Assembly: GCA_023458595.1 (NCBI GenBank)
Contig: JAEWYT010000078.1
Span: 8,043-72,042 of the forward strand
Origin: Pseudomonadota bacterium
GTDB lineage: Bacteria > Pseudomonadota > Alphaproteobacteria > Rhizobiales > Tepidamorphaceae
DNA: 64,000 nt
Direction of reading: 5' to 3'
The notes beneath the pieces are model-generated. The model had not been told where the DNA came from and made no database searches. It was given only the letters and a program-made list of their open reading frames with translations. Each line of letters starts with the position of its first letter. Position 1 is the stretch's first letter. Made by a program: the position numbers and the translations under genes. Of the stretch, positions 8,423 to 16,495 are shown piece by piece.

Positions 8423-8917
8423 ATGAAGAAATGGTATGAAGATTCGGTCGGGCTGCACCTCACGCGTGCGGCAAGGCTGCATCGGGCCCGTGCTCACACG
8501 ATGCTCGGTGAAATCGGTATCCATCCCGGACAGGAAAACGTCCTTCAGGTTCTCCTGGAGGACGACGGGCAGCCGATGACCAAGCTCGCAGCCGAGCTCA
8601 AGGTCAAACCGCCGACCGTGACCAAGATGGTGTCGCGCATGGCCGCTCAGGGCCTGGTGCGGCGCATCGCGTCGGAAACGGACGCACGCAGTGCGCGCGT
8701 GTTCCTGACCGACGAGGGCCGGTCGCGCGGCATCGAGCTGAAAAAGCGCTGGAAGCGTCTCGAGCAGATGACGATGCGCAATGTTCCCGAAAAGGAACGC
8801 GGCAGGCTGATCAAGCTGTTGATGACCGTGGAAACCTCTCTGGGAAGCGATGCCTCCGAGGATATCCCGATCGGCGACGAAGCCGATCTGGACATCTACG
8901 ACGAAACGGCTGCCTGA
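8423..8917 (+). CDS. MarR-family transcriptional regulator
   Basis: This 164-residue winged-helix regulator has LHLTRAARLHRARAHTML at the N-terminal dimerisation helix, the recognition-helix region KPPTVTKMVSRMAAQGLV and the wing RRIASETDARSARVFLTDEG. MarR proteins usually repress their own cluster and are released by a small aromatic or heterocyclic ligand. I place the start at the ATG at 8423, where the homologous region begins and a GGGGGA lies upstream. An in-frame ATG at 8321 would overlap the previous gene and add 34 residues of a different character. It probably controls the 1-8339 cluster; the inverted repeat at 1489-1505 is a candidate operator. Confidence 0.82.
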   Translation: MKKWYEDSVGLHLTRAARLHRARAHTMLGEIGIHPGQENVLQVLLEDDGQPMTKLAAELKVKPPTVTKMVSRMAAQGLVRRIASETDARSARVFLTDEGRSRGIELKKRWKRLEQMTMRNVPEKERGRLIKLLMTVETSLGSDASEDIPIGDEADLDIYDETAA

Positions 8918-8938
8918 GCCGCGATACCGACCTCTGAC

Positions 8939-8983
8939 GCCGGGGTTTGCAACGCGCCTTTCATGGCGTTAGCTAGCCCCGGC
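8939..8983 (+). repeat. Two-part inverted repeat between marR and aminotransferase genes
   Basis: GCCGGGG (8939-8945) pairs with CCCCGGC (8977-8983), and inside it AACGC (8951-8955) pairs with GCGTT (8966-8970). This could be a terminator for the marR transcript or a leader structure of the next gene. There is no U-tract, so the role is uncertain. Confidence 0.35.
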
Positions 8984-9002
8984 CAAGAGGGAGGGAGAAT
9001 TC

Positions 9003-10181
9003 GTGCTCAAGACCGTCGCTTCGTTCGATCGTATCGGTGAGGAAAATGCGTTTGCCGTGCTCGCGCGGGCGACGGAGCTTGCGCGTGCGGGCCGGGACAT
9101 CATCAATCTCGGAATCGGCCAGCCCGATTTCAGCACGCCCGACCATATCGTCGAGGCGGCGGTCAGGGCGTTGCGCGACGGTCACCACGGCTATACGCCG
9201 GCGACCGGCATCCTGCCGCTGCGCGAGGCCGTGGCCGCCGATCTGCACCGGCGCCTGAACGTCGAGGTCGATCCCGATCTGGTGCTGATCGTGCCGGGCG
9301 GGAAGGTAACCATGTTCATGGCGATCCTGATGTTCGGCGAGCCCGGCGCCGACATCCTCTACCCCGACCCCGGTTTCCCGATCTACCGCTCGATGATCGA
9401 ATTCACCGGCGCGCGGCCCGTGCCCGTGCCGATCCGCGAGGAGAACGGCTTCGCCTTCTCGGCGGAGGAGACGTTGTCGCTGGTCACGCCCCGGACGCGG
9501 CTTCTGATCCTGAACAGCCCCGCCAATCCGACCGGCGGCGTGACGCCGAAGGAGGAGATCGACAAACTGGTCGAAGGTCTCGCCCGCCATCCGGACGTCG
9601 CGGTGATGTCCGACGAGATCTACGGGCAGATGACCTACGACGGTCTCGAGCACCGCACCCTTCTCGCCTATCCGGAGATCCGCGACAGGCTGATTCTCCT
9701 CGACGGCTGGTCGAAGACCTACGCGATGACGGGCTGGCGCATGGGCTACTCGGTCTGGCCGGGGAAGCTCTACGACTATGCCCGCAAGCTCGCGGTCAAC
9801 TCCTATTCCTGCGTCAACGCCTCCGCACAGTACGCCGGCCTCGCCGCGCTGGAGGGTCCGCAGGATGCGGTTGCCGGGATGGTCGCCGAATTCGACCGGC
9901 GCCGCGCGGTGGTGGTCGACGGCCTGAACGGCCTGCCGGGTGTCGGCTGCCGCACGCCGAAAGGCGCGTTCTACGCCTTTCCGAACATCAAGGAGACGGG
10001 CTGGAAGTCGAAGCAGCTCGCCTCCGCGCTGCTCGAGCAGGCCGGTGTCGCGACCATCGGCGGGCCGGACTTCGGCGTCCACGGCGAGGGCTATATCCGC
10101 CTGTCCTACGCCAACTCGACCGAGAATATCCGCCGCGCCATCGACCGGATGGGCGAATTCCTCACCGCGAAGGCCGCTTGA
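9003..10181 (+). CDS. Class I/II pyridoxal-phosphate aminotransferase
   Basis: This 392-residue fold-type I enzyme transfers an amino group between an amino acid and a 2-oxo acid. Visible motifs are INLGIGQPDF, LNSPANPTGG, VMSDEIYGQMTYDG and the PLP lysine Lys238 in DGWSKTYAMTGWRMGY. The C-terminal YIRLSYANSTENIRRAIDRM contains the carboxylate-binding Arg. The sequence fits the aspartate/alanine-type subgroup Igamma; the substrate is not certain. It starts at GTG 9003 behind GAGGGAGGGAG. It lies downstream of the heterocycle cluster on the same strand but is separated by a hairpin, so it may be independent. Its 3' end overlaps the convergent P-type ATPase gene by 20 bp. Confidence 0.88.
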   Translation: MLKTVASFDRIGEENAFAVLARATELARAGRDIINLGIGQPDFSTPDHIVEAAVRALRDGHHGYTPATGILPLREAVAADLHRRLNVEVDPDLVLIVPGGKVTMFMAILMFGEPGADILYPDPGFPIYRSMIEFTGARPVPVPIREENGFAFSAEETLSLVTPRTRLLILNSPANPTGGVTPKEEIDKLVEGLARHPDVAVMSDEIYGQMTYDGLEHRTLLAYPEIRDRLILLDGWSKTYAMTGWRMGYSVWPGKLYDYARKLAVNSYSCVNASAQYAGLAALEGPQDAVAGMVAEFDRRRAVVVDGLNGLPGVGCRTPKGAFYAFPNIKETGWKSKQLASALLEQAGVATIGGPDFGVHGEGYIRLSYANSTENIRRAIDRMGEFLTAKAA

Positions 10182-12885
10182 GGCCGCGGCTTACGACCTT
10201 CTCGGTCTCGACGATCAGGAACAGCCCGGCCGCCGCCCCGAGCACCAGCCCCCAGTCGGAGAGCGTGAGCGGGCGGGTGCCGAACAGCGCCTGGAACGGC
10301 GGCAGGTAGGTAAAGGCGAGCTGCATCACGATGACGGCCGCAATCGCGATCAGCACGGGCCGGCTGCCGAACAGTCCGTGCGCGGAAAGGACCGGACGCC
10401 GGATGAAGCGGCTGTTGAGCAGATAGAAGGCCTCGAAGGCGACGATCGCGTTGACCGCCACGCTGCGCGCGTGGTCGAGGCCGTTGCTGGCGTCCACGCG
10501 GATGAACAGCGCGAAGACGGCGACGGTTATCAGCACCGACACATAGACCGTCCGCCAGGCGAGATAGGCGCCGATGATCGATTCGCGCGGCGAGCGCGGC
10601 CGCCGCTTCATGGTGTCGGCTTCCGCCGGTTCGAACGCGAGCGCAAGTGCCAGCGTCACCGTCGTCGCCATGTTGATCCAGAGGATCTGGACCGGCGTGA
10701 TCGGCAGCGGCAGGCCGACGAGGATCGCACCGATGACGATCATCGCTTCGCCGCCGTTGGTCGGCAGCATGAAGGCGATCGACTTGCGGATGTTCTCGTA
10801 GACGGTGCGCCCCTGCTCCACCGCGGCGGCGATCGAAGCGAAGTTGTCGTCGGCGAGCACGATCTGCGCAGCCTCCTTGGTCGCTTCCGAGCCCTTGATG
10901 CCCATCGCGATCCCGACGTCGGCACGCTTCAGGGCGGGCGCGTCGTTCACCCCGTCGCCGGTCATCGCGACGATCTCGCCGCGGCCCTGCAGGGCCTCGA
11001 CGAGCCTGAGCTTGTGCTCGGGGCTCGTGCGCGCGAAGACGTCGATCTCCGCCGCCCTCTCGGCGAGCTCGTCCGGCGAGAGCACCTCGAAGTCGCGCCC
11101 GGTCATCACTTCGTCCGTCGAAAGGCCGAATCGGCCGGCGATCGATCGGGCGGTCTCGGGATGATCCCCGGTGATCATCTTGATGCGGATGCCGGCGGCG
11201 CGGCATTCGGCGACCGCCCTGATCGCCTCCGGACGCGGCGGATCGGCGAGGCCGATCAGCCCGAGCATGGTCAACCCCTTTTCCAGGTCGCCGAAATCCA
11301 TGTCGACGAGACTGGCCGGCACCGTGCGGGTCGCAACCGCGATGACCCGCTCTCCGGCCGCCGTCATCTGCTCGAGCCGCCGGTGCCAGCGCGCCGGATC
11401 GATCCGCTCGTCGCGGACCGCGTCGCGCTGCCGGTCGCACAACGCCAGCAATCGCTCCGGCGCGCCCTTCACATAGATGACGCCGCGATCGCCCTCGCGA
11501 TGCAGCGTCGCCATGAGCTGCGTCTCGGATTCGAAGGGAATCACGTCGAGGCGCGGCATGCCGGCGCGGGCGCCGTCCTCGTCGACTCCGGCCTTCGCGG
11601 CGAAGGCGAGCAGCGCGCCCTCCATCGGATCGCCTTCCACCCGCCAGGCCCCGTCATGGTCGCGGCGCAGCCGGGCGTCGGAGCACAGGGCAACCGCGCG
11701 GGCGAGCTCCGACAGGGCCGGCTCGCCTGATGGCTCGCCCGATGGCTCGCCCGCCCCATGATCGCCCACGACCCGCCCCTCGGGCGCGTACCCGTCGCCG
11801 GTGACCCGGTAGAGCGCGTCGACGGTCGCGACCTCCTCGACCACCATCTCGTTGCGCGTCAGCGTTCCGGTCTTGTCCGAGCAGATCACCGTGACGGAGC
11901 CGAGCGTCTCCACGGCGGGCAGGCGGCGTACGATGGCGTTGCGCCGCGCCATCCGCTCGACACCGAAGGCGAGCGCGATCGTCAGGATCGCCGGCAGCTC
12001 CTCGGGTATCGCCGCGACGGCCAGGCCGACCGCGGCGAGGAACATCTCGCTCGCCGGCCAGCCGTTGACCAGCACGCCCCAGGCGAAGATGGCCGCGGCC
12101 GCGGCGAGGACGATGAAGGCGAGCCCCTGTCCGAAGCGGACGATGCGTTTCAGCAGCGGCGTCGTCACCGCCCCGACGCTCTCGATCAGGGCGCCGATCC
12201 GGCCGATCTCGGTGCGCAGCCCGGTCCCGACGACGACGCCCGACCCGTAACCGCGCGTCACCAGCGTGCCGAAGAAGGCGAGATCGGACCGATCGCCGAT
12301 CGCGGCGCCGCGGGAAACCGGCGCGACCTGCTTGGCGACCGGCAGCGATTCCCCCGTCAGCACGGCCTCGTCGATCTCCAGGCCCTTGACGTGCAGGAGG
12401 CGCAAATCCGCCGGGACTCGGTCGCCGGGCTCCAGCAACACGACATCGCCGGGAACCAGCGCGGCCGCGCCGAGCGTGAGGCGCCGGCCGTCGCGCAGCA
12501 CGGAAGCCTGCGGCGACAGCATCTCGCGGATCGCCTCCAGCGCCGCTTCGGCCCGCCCCTCCTGCACGAAGCCGATGACGGCATTGATCACGACGACCGA
12601 CACGATCACCACGGCGTCGACGGCATGGCCGATCACGGCCGTGATCGCGGCGGCGGCGATCAGCAGGTAGACGAGGACGTTGTTGAACTGGGAAAGGAAG
12701 CGCAGGAGCGCGGACCGGCGCGGCGCCCGGGGCAGGAGGTTCGGCCCGTAGCGGGTGAGCCGCGCCACCGCTTCCGCCGTACTCAGGCCGGCATGATCGG
12801 TCGCGAGCCGCTCGAACGCCTGCGCGGCGGACAGCGCATGCCAGGCGATCCGGTCCGCGATCTCCGTGTCGGTTCGGTCTTTCAT
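10162..12885 (-). CDS. Cation-transporting P-type ATPase (P2-like)
   Basis: This roughly 907-residue membrane pump has all P-type ATPase landmarks. There is an N-terminal cation ATPase domain (RYGPNLLPRAPRRSALLRFL), an actuator LTGES near 176-180, the phosphorylation site Asp337 in CSDKTGTLTRNEM, and the hinge TGDGVNDAPALKRADVGIAMG near 640. The transmembrane ion site reads AAIPEELPAILTIALAFGVE, with PEEL instead of the PEGL of Ca2+-ATPases, so the ion transported is uncertain (Ca2+, Mn2+, Mg2+ or Na+). I prefer ATG 12885; a TTG at 12933 directly after the desaturase stop would add 16 residues. Neither start has a good ribosome-binding site, so coupling to the upstream desaturase gene is possible. 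The gene tail overlaps the aminotransferase gene on the other strand. Confidence 0.9.
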   Translation of the reverse strand: MKDRTDTEIADRIAWHALSAAQAFERLATDHAGLSTAEAVARLTRYGPNLLPRAPRRSALLRFLSQFNNVLVYLLIAAAAITAVIGHAVDAVVIVSVVVINAVIGFVQEGRAEAALEAIREMLSPQASVLRDGRRLTLGAAALVPGDVVLLEPGDRVPADLRLLHVKGLEIDEAVLTGESLPVAKQVAPVSRGAAIGDRSDLAFFGTLVTRGYGSGVVVGTGLRTEIGRIGALIESVGAVTTPLLKRIVRFGQGLAFIVLAAAAAIFAWGVLVNGWPASEMFLAAVGLAVAAIPEELPAILTIALAFGVERMARRNAIVRRLPAVETLGSVTVICSDKTGTLTRNEMVVEEVATVDALYRVTGDGYAPEGRVVGDHGAGEPSGEPSGEPALSELARAVALCSDARLRRDHDGAWRVEGDPMEGALLAFAAKAGVDEDGARAGMPRLDVIPFESETQLMATLHREGDRGVIYVKGAPERLLALCDRQRDAVRDERIDPARWHRRLEQMTAAGERVIAVATRTVPASLVDMDFGDLEKGLTMLGLIGLADPPRPEAIRAVAECRAAGIRIKMITGDHPETARSIAGRFGLSTDEVMTGRDFEVLSPDELAERAAEIDVFARTSPEHKLRLVEALQGRGEIVAMTGDGVNDAPALKRADVGIAMGIKGSEATKEAAQIVLADDNFASIAAAVEQGRTVYENIRKSIAFMLPTNGGEAMIVIGAILVGLPLPITPVQILWINMATTVTLALALAFEPAEADTMKRRPRSPRESIIGAYLAWRTVYVSVLITVAVFALFIRVDASNGLDHARSVAVNAIVAFEAFYLLNSRFIRRPVLSAHGLFGSRPVLIAIAAVIVMQLAFTYLPPFQALFGTRPLTLSDWGLVLGAAAGLFLIVETEKVVSRGLKRPSR

Positions 12886-12933
12886 GGCGGCCGTGGCAGG
12901 CAGGTCGACACTGGTCGGTTCACGACTCGGCAA

Positions 12934-13842
12934 CTAGGCGCCGCGACCGACGGCCTCCCGGACGTAGCGGGCGTTGAACGCGGCGTAGCCCCGCGACACG
13001 TTTTCCAGCCGGTCCTTGAAGCGCTGATGAACGTCCGGCAGAGCGTGGAACGGAACGCCCATGAAGGCGTAATGTTCCGTGTGATAGGGCATGTTCCAGG
13101 CCAGGAACCGCACAAGGCGCGTCGTCAGCGTCGTGCGCGTGTTGGCGAAGGGGTCGCCCACGAACGGGCACAGACCGTGTTCGGCGAGCAGATAGAACCG
13201 CAGCACCGGCTGGCCGAGCAGGGTCGGCAGGATCCAGTAGCGCAGCAGGATGTCGCTGCCCGCCGCGACCGACAGGACGAGCAGCAGCGCGTAGCCCGCC
13301 AGGAACCACCGTGCCTCGGCGACGACGCGGGCCCTCAGACCGGGGGCGACATAGCGCTCCGGCACGCGGCCCAGCGCGTGGAGCACGGGCCCTCCGACGG
13401 CGCTCGTCCAGTATTTGAGCCCGCTCGCATGCCAGAGATAGCGCGGCCAGGTGTCGATGCGCTTGTCGTCGAGCTCCGGGTCCTCGCCGGGGACCTGGGT
13501 ATGGCGGTGGTGGGCAAGATGGAACCCGCGGAACCAGGCCGGCGGCAGCATCACGACGAAGCCCGCCGCGTGCGCGACCGCCGCGTTGAGCCGGAGAGAG
13601 GAGAAGGCGGTGCGGTGGACCGTTTCGTGCAGCGCGCAGAACAGGAAGACCAGCAGCACGCCCTGCGCGAACATGGCCGGCAGCAGGAACCCGGTTCCCG
13701 TGGCGAGACGGATCCCCGCCGACGTGAGCGCGATCAGGGCGAGATGCCCGGCGAGCCTTTCGAGGCCCTTGGCGTCCGAACGGGCCGACAGCGCCTTCAG
13801 GAGGCGCTTGTCGTCAGAATCGAGGACGGTCGCATCACGCAT
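12934..13842 (-). CDS. Membrane fatty acid desaturase-family protein
   Basis: This 302-residue integral membrane protein carries the three histidine clusters of the diiron desaturase/hydroxylase superfamily: HETVH near residue 73, HLAHHRHTQ near 109 and MPYHTEHYAFMGVPFH near 250. Hydrophobic helices lie between them. The enzyme would use O2 to desaturate or hydroxylate a lipid or other hydrophobic substrate, such as a fatty acid, carotenoid or alkane. The end NMPYHTEHYAFMGVPFHALP resembles the group that includes CrtR-type and uncharacterised desaturases. It lies upstream of the P-type ATPase on the same strand and downstream of ureJ, but a functional link to urea is not evident. Confidence 0.85.
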   Translation of the reverse strand: MRDATVLDSDDKRLLKALSARSDAKGLERLAGHLALIALTSAGIRLATGTGFLLPAMFAQGVLLVFLFCALHETVHRTAFSSLRLNAAVAHAAGFVVMLPPAWFRGFHLAHHRHTQVPGEDPELDDKRIDTWPRYLWHASGLKYWTSAVGGPVLHALGRVPERYVAPGLRARVVAEARWFLAGYALLLVLSVAAGSDILLRYWILPTLLGQPVLRFYLLAEHGLCPFVGDPFANTRTTLTTRLVRFLAWNMPYHTEHYAFMGVPFHALPDVHQRFKDRLENVSRGYAAFNARYVREAVGRGA

Positions 13843-13897
13843 CGTTTCGCATCCGCGAAGACCCTAGCCTTCCCGGAGCGTCCATGGAAGAGCCGGT

Positions 13898-14488
13898 TCA
13901 GCCTGCGGCGAGCGCCACCCCCGCGACGGCCACCGCCGCGCCGACGGCACGTATGACGTAGGCCGACAGGCCCGAGCGCGTGGCGCCGATCGCCAGCGCG
14001 ATGCCGACGCCGTGCAGGATCGCGGTCGCCAGCGCGAAGCCGGCGAGATACTCGATACCCGCCGCCGTCTCGGGGATCTCCGTGCCGTGCGCATGACCAT
14101 GGAAAAGCGCGAAGACGCCGATCAGCACCGCGCCGAGCCAGACCGGCGCGCGCACCGCCAGAGCGACGGCGAGGCCGAGCACGATCACGGAGGCGAGGAT
14201 GCCCGGTTCCACGAAGGGTATCGGGACCCCGGCCATGCCCATGACGCCGCCGATCGCCATGACGCCGACGAAGGCGGCGGGCCAGACCCACAGCGCGGCG
14301 CCGCCGACCATGCCGGCCCACAGGCCGACGCTGACCATCGCCAGCAGATGGTCGGGCCCGAACATCGGGTGCTCGAATCCCGAGACGAAGCCCGAGGTCG
14401 CGCCGACGCCCACATGGGCGAGCGCCGGCGTGGCGGCGAACGCGGCCAGGACGAAGGCCAGTCTTGCTGTCGAAGTGTTGCTGATCAT
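13898..14488 (-). CDS. ureJ: HupE/UreJ-family nickel transporter
   Basis: This 196-residue protein has a signal peptide (first about 24 residues, ending ATPALAHVG), the HupE/UreJ hallmark FEHPMFGPDHLLAMVSVGLWAG, and the FHGHAHGTEIP histidine cluster between transmembrane helices. HupE/UreJ proteins carry Ni2+ across the inner membrane for hydrogenase or urease maturation. Here the gene is the last of the urease operon, 15 bp after ureG, so it supplies nickel to UreE/UreG. The family is typically about 190-200 residues, so the gene is full length. Confidence 0.88.
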   Translation of the reverse strand: MISNTSTARLAFVLAAFAATPALAHVGVGATSGFVSGFEHPMFGPDHLLAMVSVGLWAGMVGGAALWVWPAAFVGVMAIGGVMGMAGVPIPFVEPGILASVIVLGLAVALAVRAPVWLGAVLIGVFALFHGHAHGTEIPETAAGIEYLAGFALATAILHGVGIALAIGATRSGLSAYVIRAVGAAVAVAGVALAAG

Positions 14489-14503
14489 CGGATCCCCCGT
14501 GTT

Positions 14504-15163
14504 TCAGTTTGCTGCGGCGGCGCGGACACCAGCCCGAGAACCGGCGCCTTTCAGGCCGCCGGCCGTTTCGATGAAGTCGATGACGGTCTGCAACCCCTCG
14601 CGCGTCTTGAGATTGGTGAAGACATAGGGCCTTTCGCCGCGCATCCGTTTCGTGTCCGAATCCATCACCTCGAGCGACGCCCCGACGAGCGGGGCGAGGT
14701 CGATCTTGTTGATGACCAGGAGGTCGGAGCGCGTGATGCCCGGGCCGCCCTTGCGCGGGATCTTCTCGCCGGCGGCGACGTCGATCACGTAGATGGTGAG
14801 GTCGGCGAGTTCTGGCGAAAACGTCGCTGCGAGATTGTCACCGCCGGATTCGATCAGCACCAGGTCGAGGCTCGGGAAGCGCCCGCGCATCTCCGCGACC
14901 GCCGCGAGGTTGATCGAGGCGTCCTCGCGGATCGCCGTGTGCGGACAGCCGCCCGTCTCCACGCCCATGATCCGCTCGACGGGCAGCGCTCCCGCCCGCG
15001 TCAGGATCAGGGCGTCCTCCTTCGTGTAGATGTCGTTGGTGATCGCGGCGATGTCGTAGGTGTCGCGCATCGCCTTGCACAGCGCCTCCATCAGCGCCGT
15101 CTTGCCCGAGCCGACCGGCCCGCCGATGCCGACGCGCAGGGGTCCGTGGGGGGAACTCGTCAT
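14504..15163 (-). CDS. ureG: Urease accessory GTPase UreG
   Basis: This 219-residue SIMIBI-class GTPase energises nickel delivery to apo-urease within the UreD-UreF-UreG complex. The P-loop GGPVGSGKT is at residues 14-22, the metal-binding CPH motif in VETGGCPHTAI, the switch region in LIESGGDNLAATFSPELAD, and the guanine-specificity NKID in LLVINKIDLAPLVG. The start overlaps the ureF stop by 4 bases (ATGA), indicating coupled translation. The length is normal for the family. Confidence 0.95.
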   Translation of the reverse strand: MTSSPHGPLRVGIGGPVGSGKTALMEALCKAMRDTYDIAAITNDIYTKEDALILTRAGALPVERIMGVETGGCPHTAIREDASINLAAVAEMRGRFPSLDLVLIESGGDNLAATFSPELADLTIYVIDVAAGEKIPRKGGPGITRSDLLVINKIDLAPLVGASLEVMDSDTKRMRGERPYVFTNLKTREGLQTVIDFIETAGGLKGAGSRAGVRAAAAN

Positions 15164-15843
15164 GTCCTGAACAGCCTCGTGTACTGGGTTTCGTGACGCA
15201 TCGACGCGATGTCGGCGAGGAGGACGCAGCCGCCGAGGTCGTCGAGTCCGGCGGCTTCGGCTTGTATCCCGACCTCCGAAACGACCGGCTCCAGCGCCGC
15301 CGTCACCCTCTGCCCGTCCGTCTGGCCGAGCGGGATCAGCCGGATGCCGGCCGAGACGATGTTGGCGGCGAAGGCATGCAGATAGGCGACGAGCGTCGCG
15401 CCGAGCGGAATGCCGTGCCGAGCCGCCGCTATTCCGACCGCGACCGGATACGCGAGCTCGGCCCGCGGCAGACCTCCGCCGAGGGACCAGGCCGCGTCCG
15501 CGGCGAGCGCGAAGGCTCTGCCCTGCGACAGCGTCTCGACCGCGCGTTCCTTCGACGGCGACAGCGCGGCGGCGAGCTCGGCGATCTCACGCAGGCGATC
15601 GTCGTCGCCGGCGGTCATCGCCTTCCACGTCTCCGCGAGCAGGATCGCGTCCTGGCGTCCCGCGCCGAAGCGCAGGATCTGCGTCACCCCGTCCCGAAGG
15701 GTCGCCGCGTCGGCGACCTCACCCGTCTCCACCACCCATTCGAGCCCGTGGCTGTGCGAGAACGCGCCGACCGGGAACGACGGCGACAGCCACGCCATCA
15801 GCCGGTAGAGCCCGGCCGGATCGAGGTCACGCCGCTCAGCCAT
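15160..15843 (-). CDS. ureF: Urease accessory protein UreF
   Basis: This 227-residue helical chaperone binds UreD-urease and gates UreG GTPase activity. The family signature LSPSFPVGAFSHSHGLEWVV is near residues 16-35, and the C-terminal region (LSDAF-like region replaced by VSAGIRLIPLGQTDGQ) is typical. I start at the ATG at 15843 (MAERRDLD); reading further upstream would pass into the His-rich tail codons of ureE in another frame. The ATG overlaps the last bases of ureE, and the 3' end overlaps ureG, so E-F-G are translationally coupled. Confidence 0.93.
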   Translation of the reverse strand: MAERRDLDPAGLYRLMAWLSPSFPVGAFSHSHGLEWVVETGEVADAATLRDGVTQILRFGAGRQDAILLAETWKAMTAGDDDRLREIAELAAALSPSKERAVETLSQGRAFALAADAAWSLGGGLPRAELAYPVAVGIAAARHGIPLGATLVAYLHAFAANIVSAGIRLIPLGQTDGQRVTAALEPVVSEVGIQAEAAGLDDLGGCVLLADIASMRHETQYTRLFRT

Positions 15844-16351
15844 CGCCGTGTCCGTCGTGGTGGTGGTGCCCGTGGCCGTGATGATGATGATGATCGTGGT
15901 CGTGCCCATGATCGTGGCCGTGGTGACCCTGGGAATAGGCCCCGCCCTCCGGGTCGAACGGCGCGCGGACGGCGCGCACGGTTCCGCCGAGCCCCTCGAT
16001 CATCTCGGCGATCACGTGGTCGGGGCGGATCAGGATGTGGTCTGCCCCGATCGCCGCCGGCAGGTGCCGGTTGCCGATGTGCCAGGCAAGCCGCGTCAGG
16101 TGATGCGCGTCGCGGGCCGTGATCTCCATCAGGTCCTCGTCCGCCGCCCGCACGGCGACGACGCGGCCGTCCTCGAGCTGGAGCCCGTCGCCGTCGCGAA
16201 GCGCGACCGCCTCGGGCAGGTCGAGCAGGAAGACGGTGCCCTTCTCGGCGGTCAGCGCAATACGCCGCCGGAACCGGCTGTCGTGGTCGAGCCTCACCGT
16301 GTCGGCCGCCGCGTGACCGCCCTTCGGAACGACTTTCAGCGCGCGGATCAT
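15836..16351 (-). CDS. ureE: Urease accessory nickel metallochaperone UreE
   Basis: This 171-residue protein delivers Ni2+ to the urease maturation complex. It has the N-terminal peptide-binding domain (VRLDHDSRFRRRIAL, VFLLDLPEAVALRDGDGL) and the metal-binding domain with the conserved His in LAWHIGNRHLP. About 30 C-terminal residues are almost only His, Gly and Asp, a nickel-storage tail like that of Klebsiella UreE. I chose the ATG at 16351 (MIRALK), because a TTG two codons earlier offers no better ribosome-binding site. A palindromic repeat separates it from ureC. Confidence 0.93.
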   Translation of the reverse strand: MIRALKVVPKGGHAAADTVRLDHDSRFRRRIALTAEKGTVFLLDLPEAVALRDGDGLQLEDGRVVAVRAADEDLMEITARDAHHLTRLAWHIGNRHLPAAIGADHILIRPDHVIAEMIEGLGGTVRAVRAPFDPEGGAYSQGHHGHDHGHDHDHHHHHGHGHHHHDGHGDG

Positions 16352-16372
16352 GCCCAAGCCCCTTCCCGCGCT

Positions 16373-16461
16373 CCGTCATGGCCGGGCCCGTCCCGGCCAT
16401 CCACGGTCGCATGTCTCGAAAGGCCATCCGTGGATACCCGGAACAAGTCCGGGCATGACGG
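16373..16461. repeat. Palindromic repeat element, copy 1 (ureC-ureE gap)
   Basis: A 33-base arm (16373-16405, CCGTCATGGCCGGGCCCG...) is the imperfect reverse complement of 16429-16461 (...CCGGGCATGACGG), with a 23-base loop. A second element of the same design and near-identical arms lies at 22625-22712. Such GTCATGGCCGGG/CCCGGGCATGAC palindromes are common intergenic elements in Hyphomicrobiales. In an operon gap it may act as a stabilising mRNA hairpin or attenuator. Confidence 0.85.
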
Positions 16462-16495
16462 GGAGAATGACGTGTGTGCGCGCGACATCATCGCC

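Noticed and set aside
8160..8440. Horizontal transfer suggested by the lower G+C at the end of the second reductase gene and the marR leader.
   Set aside because: The dip is short, the genes on both sides look native, and there is no mobile-element or tRNA signal.
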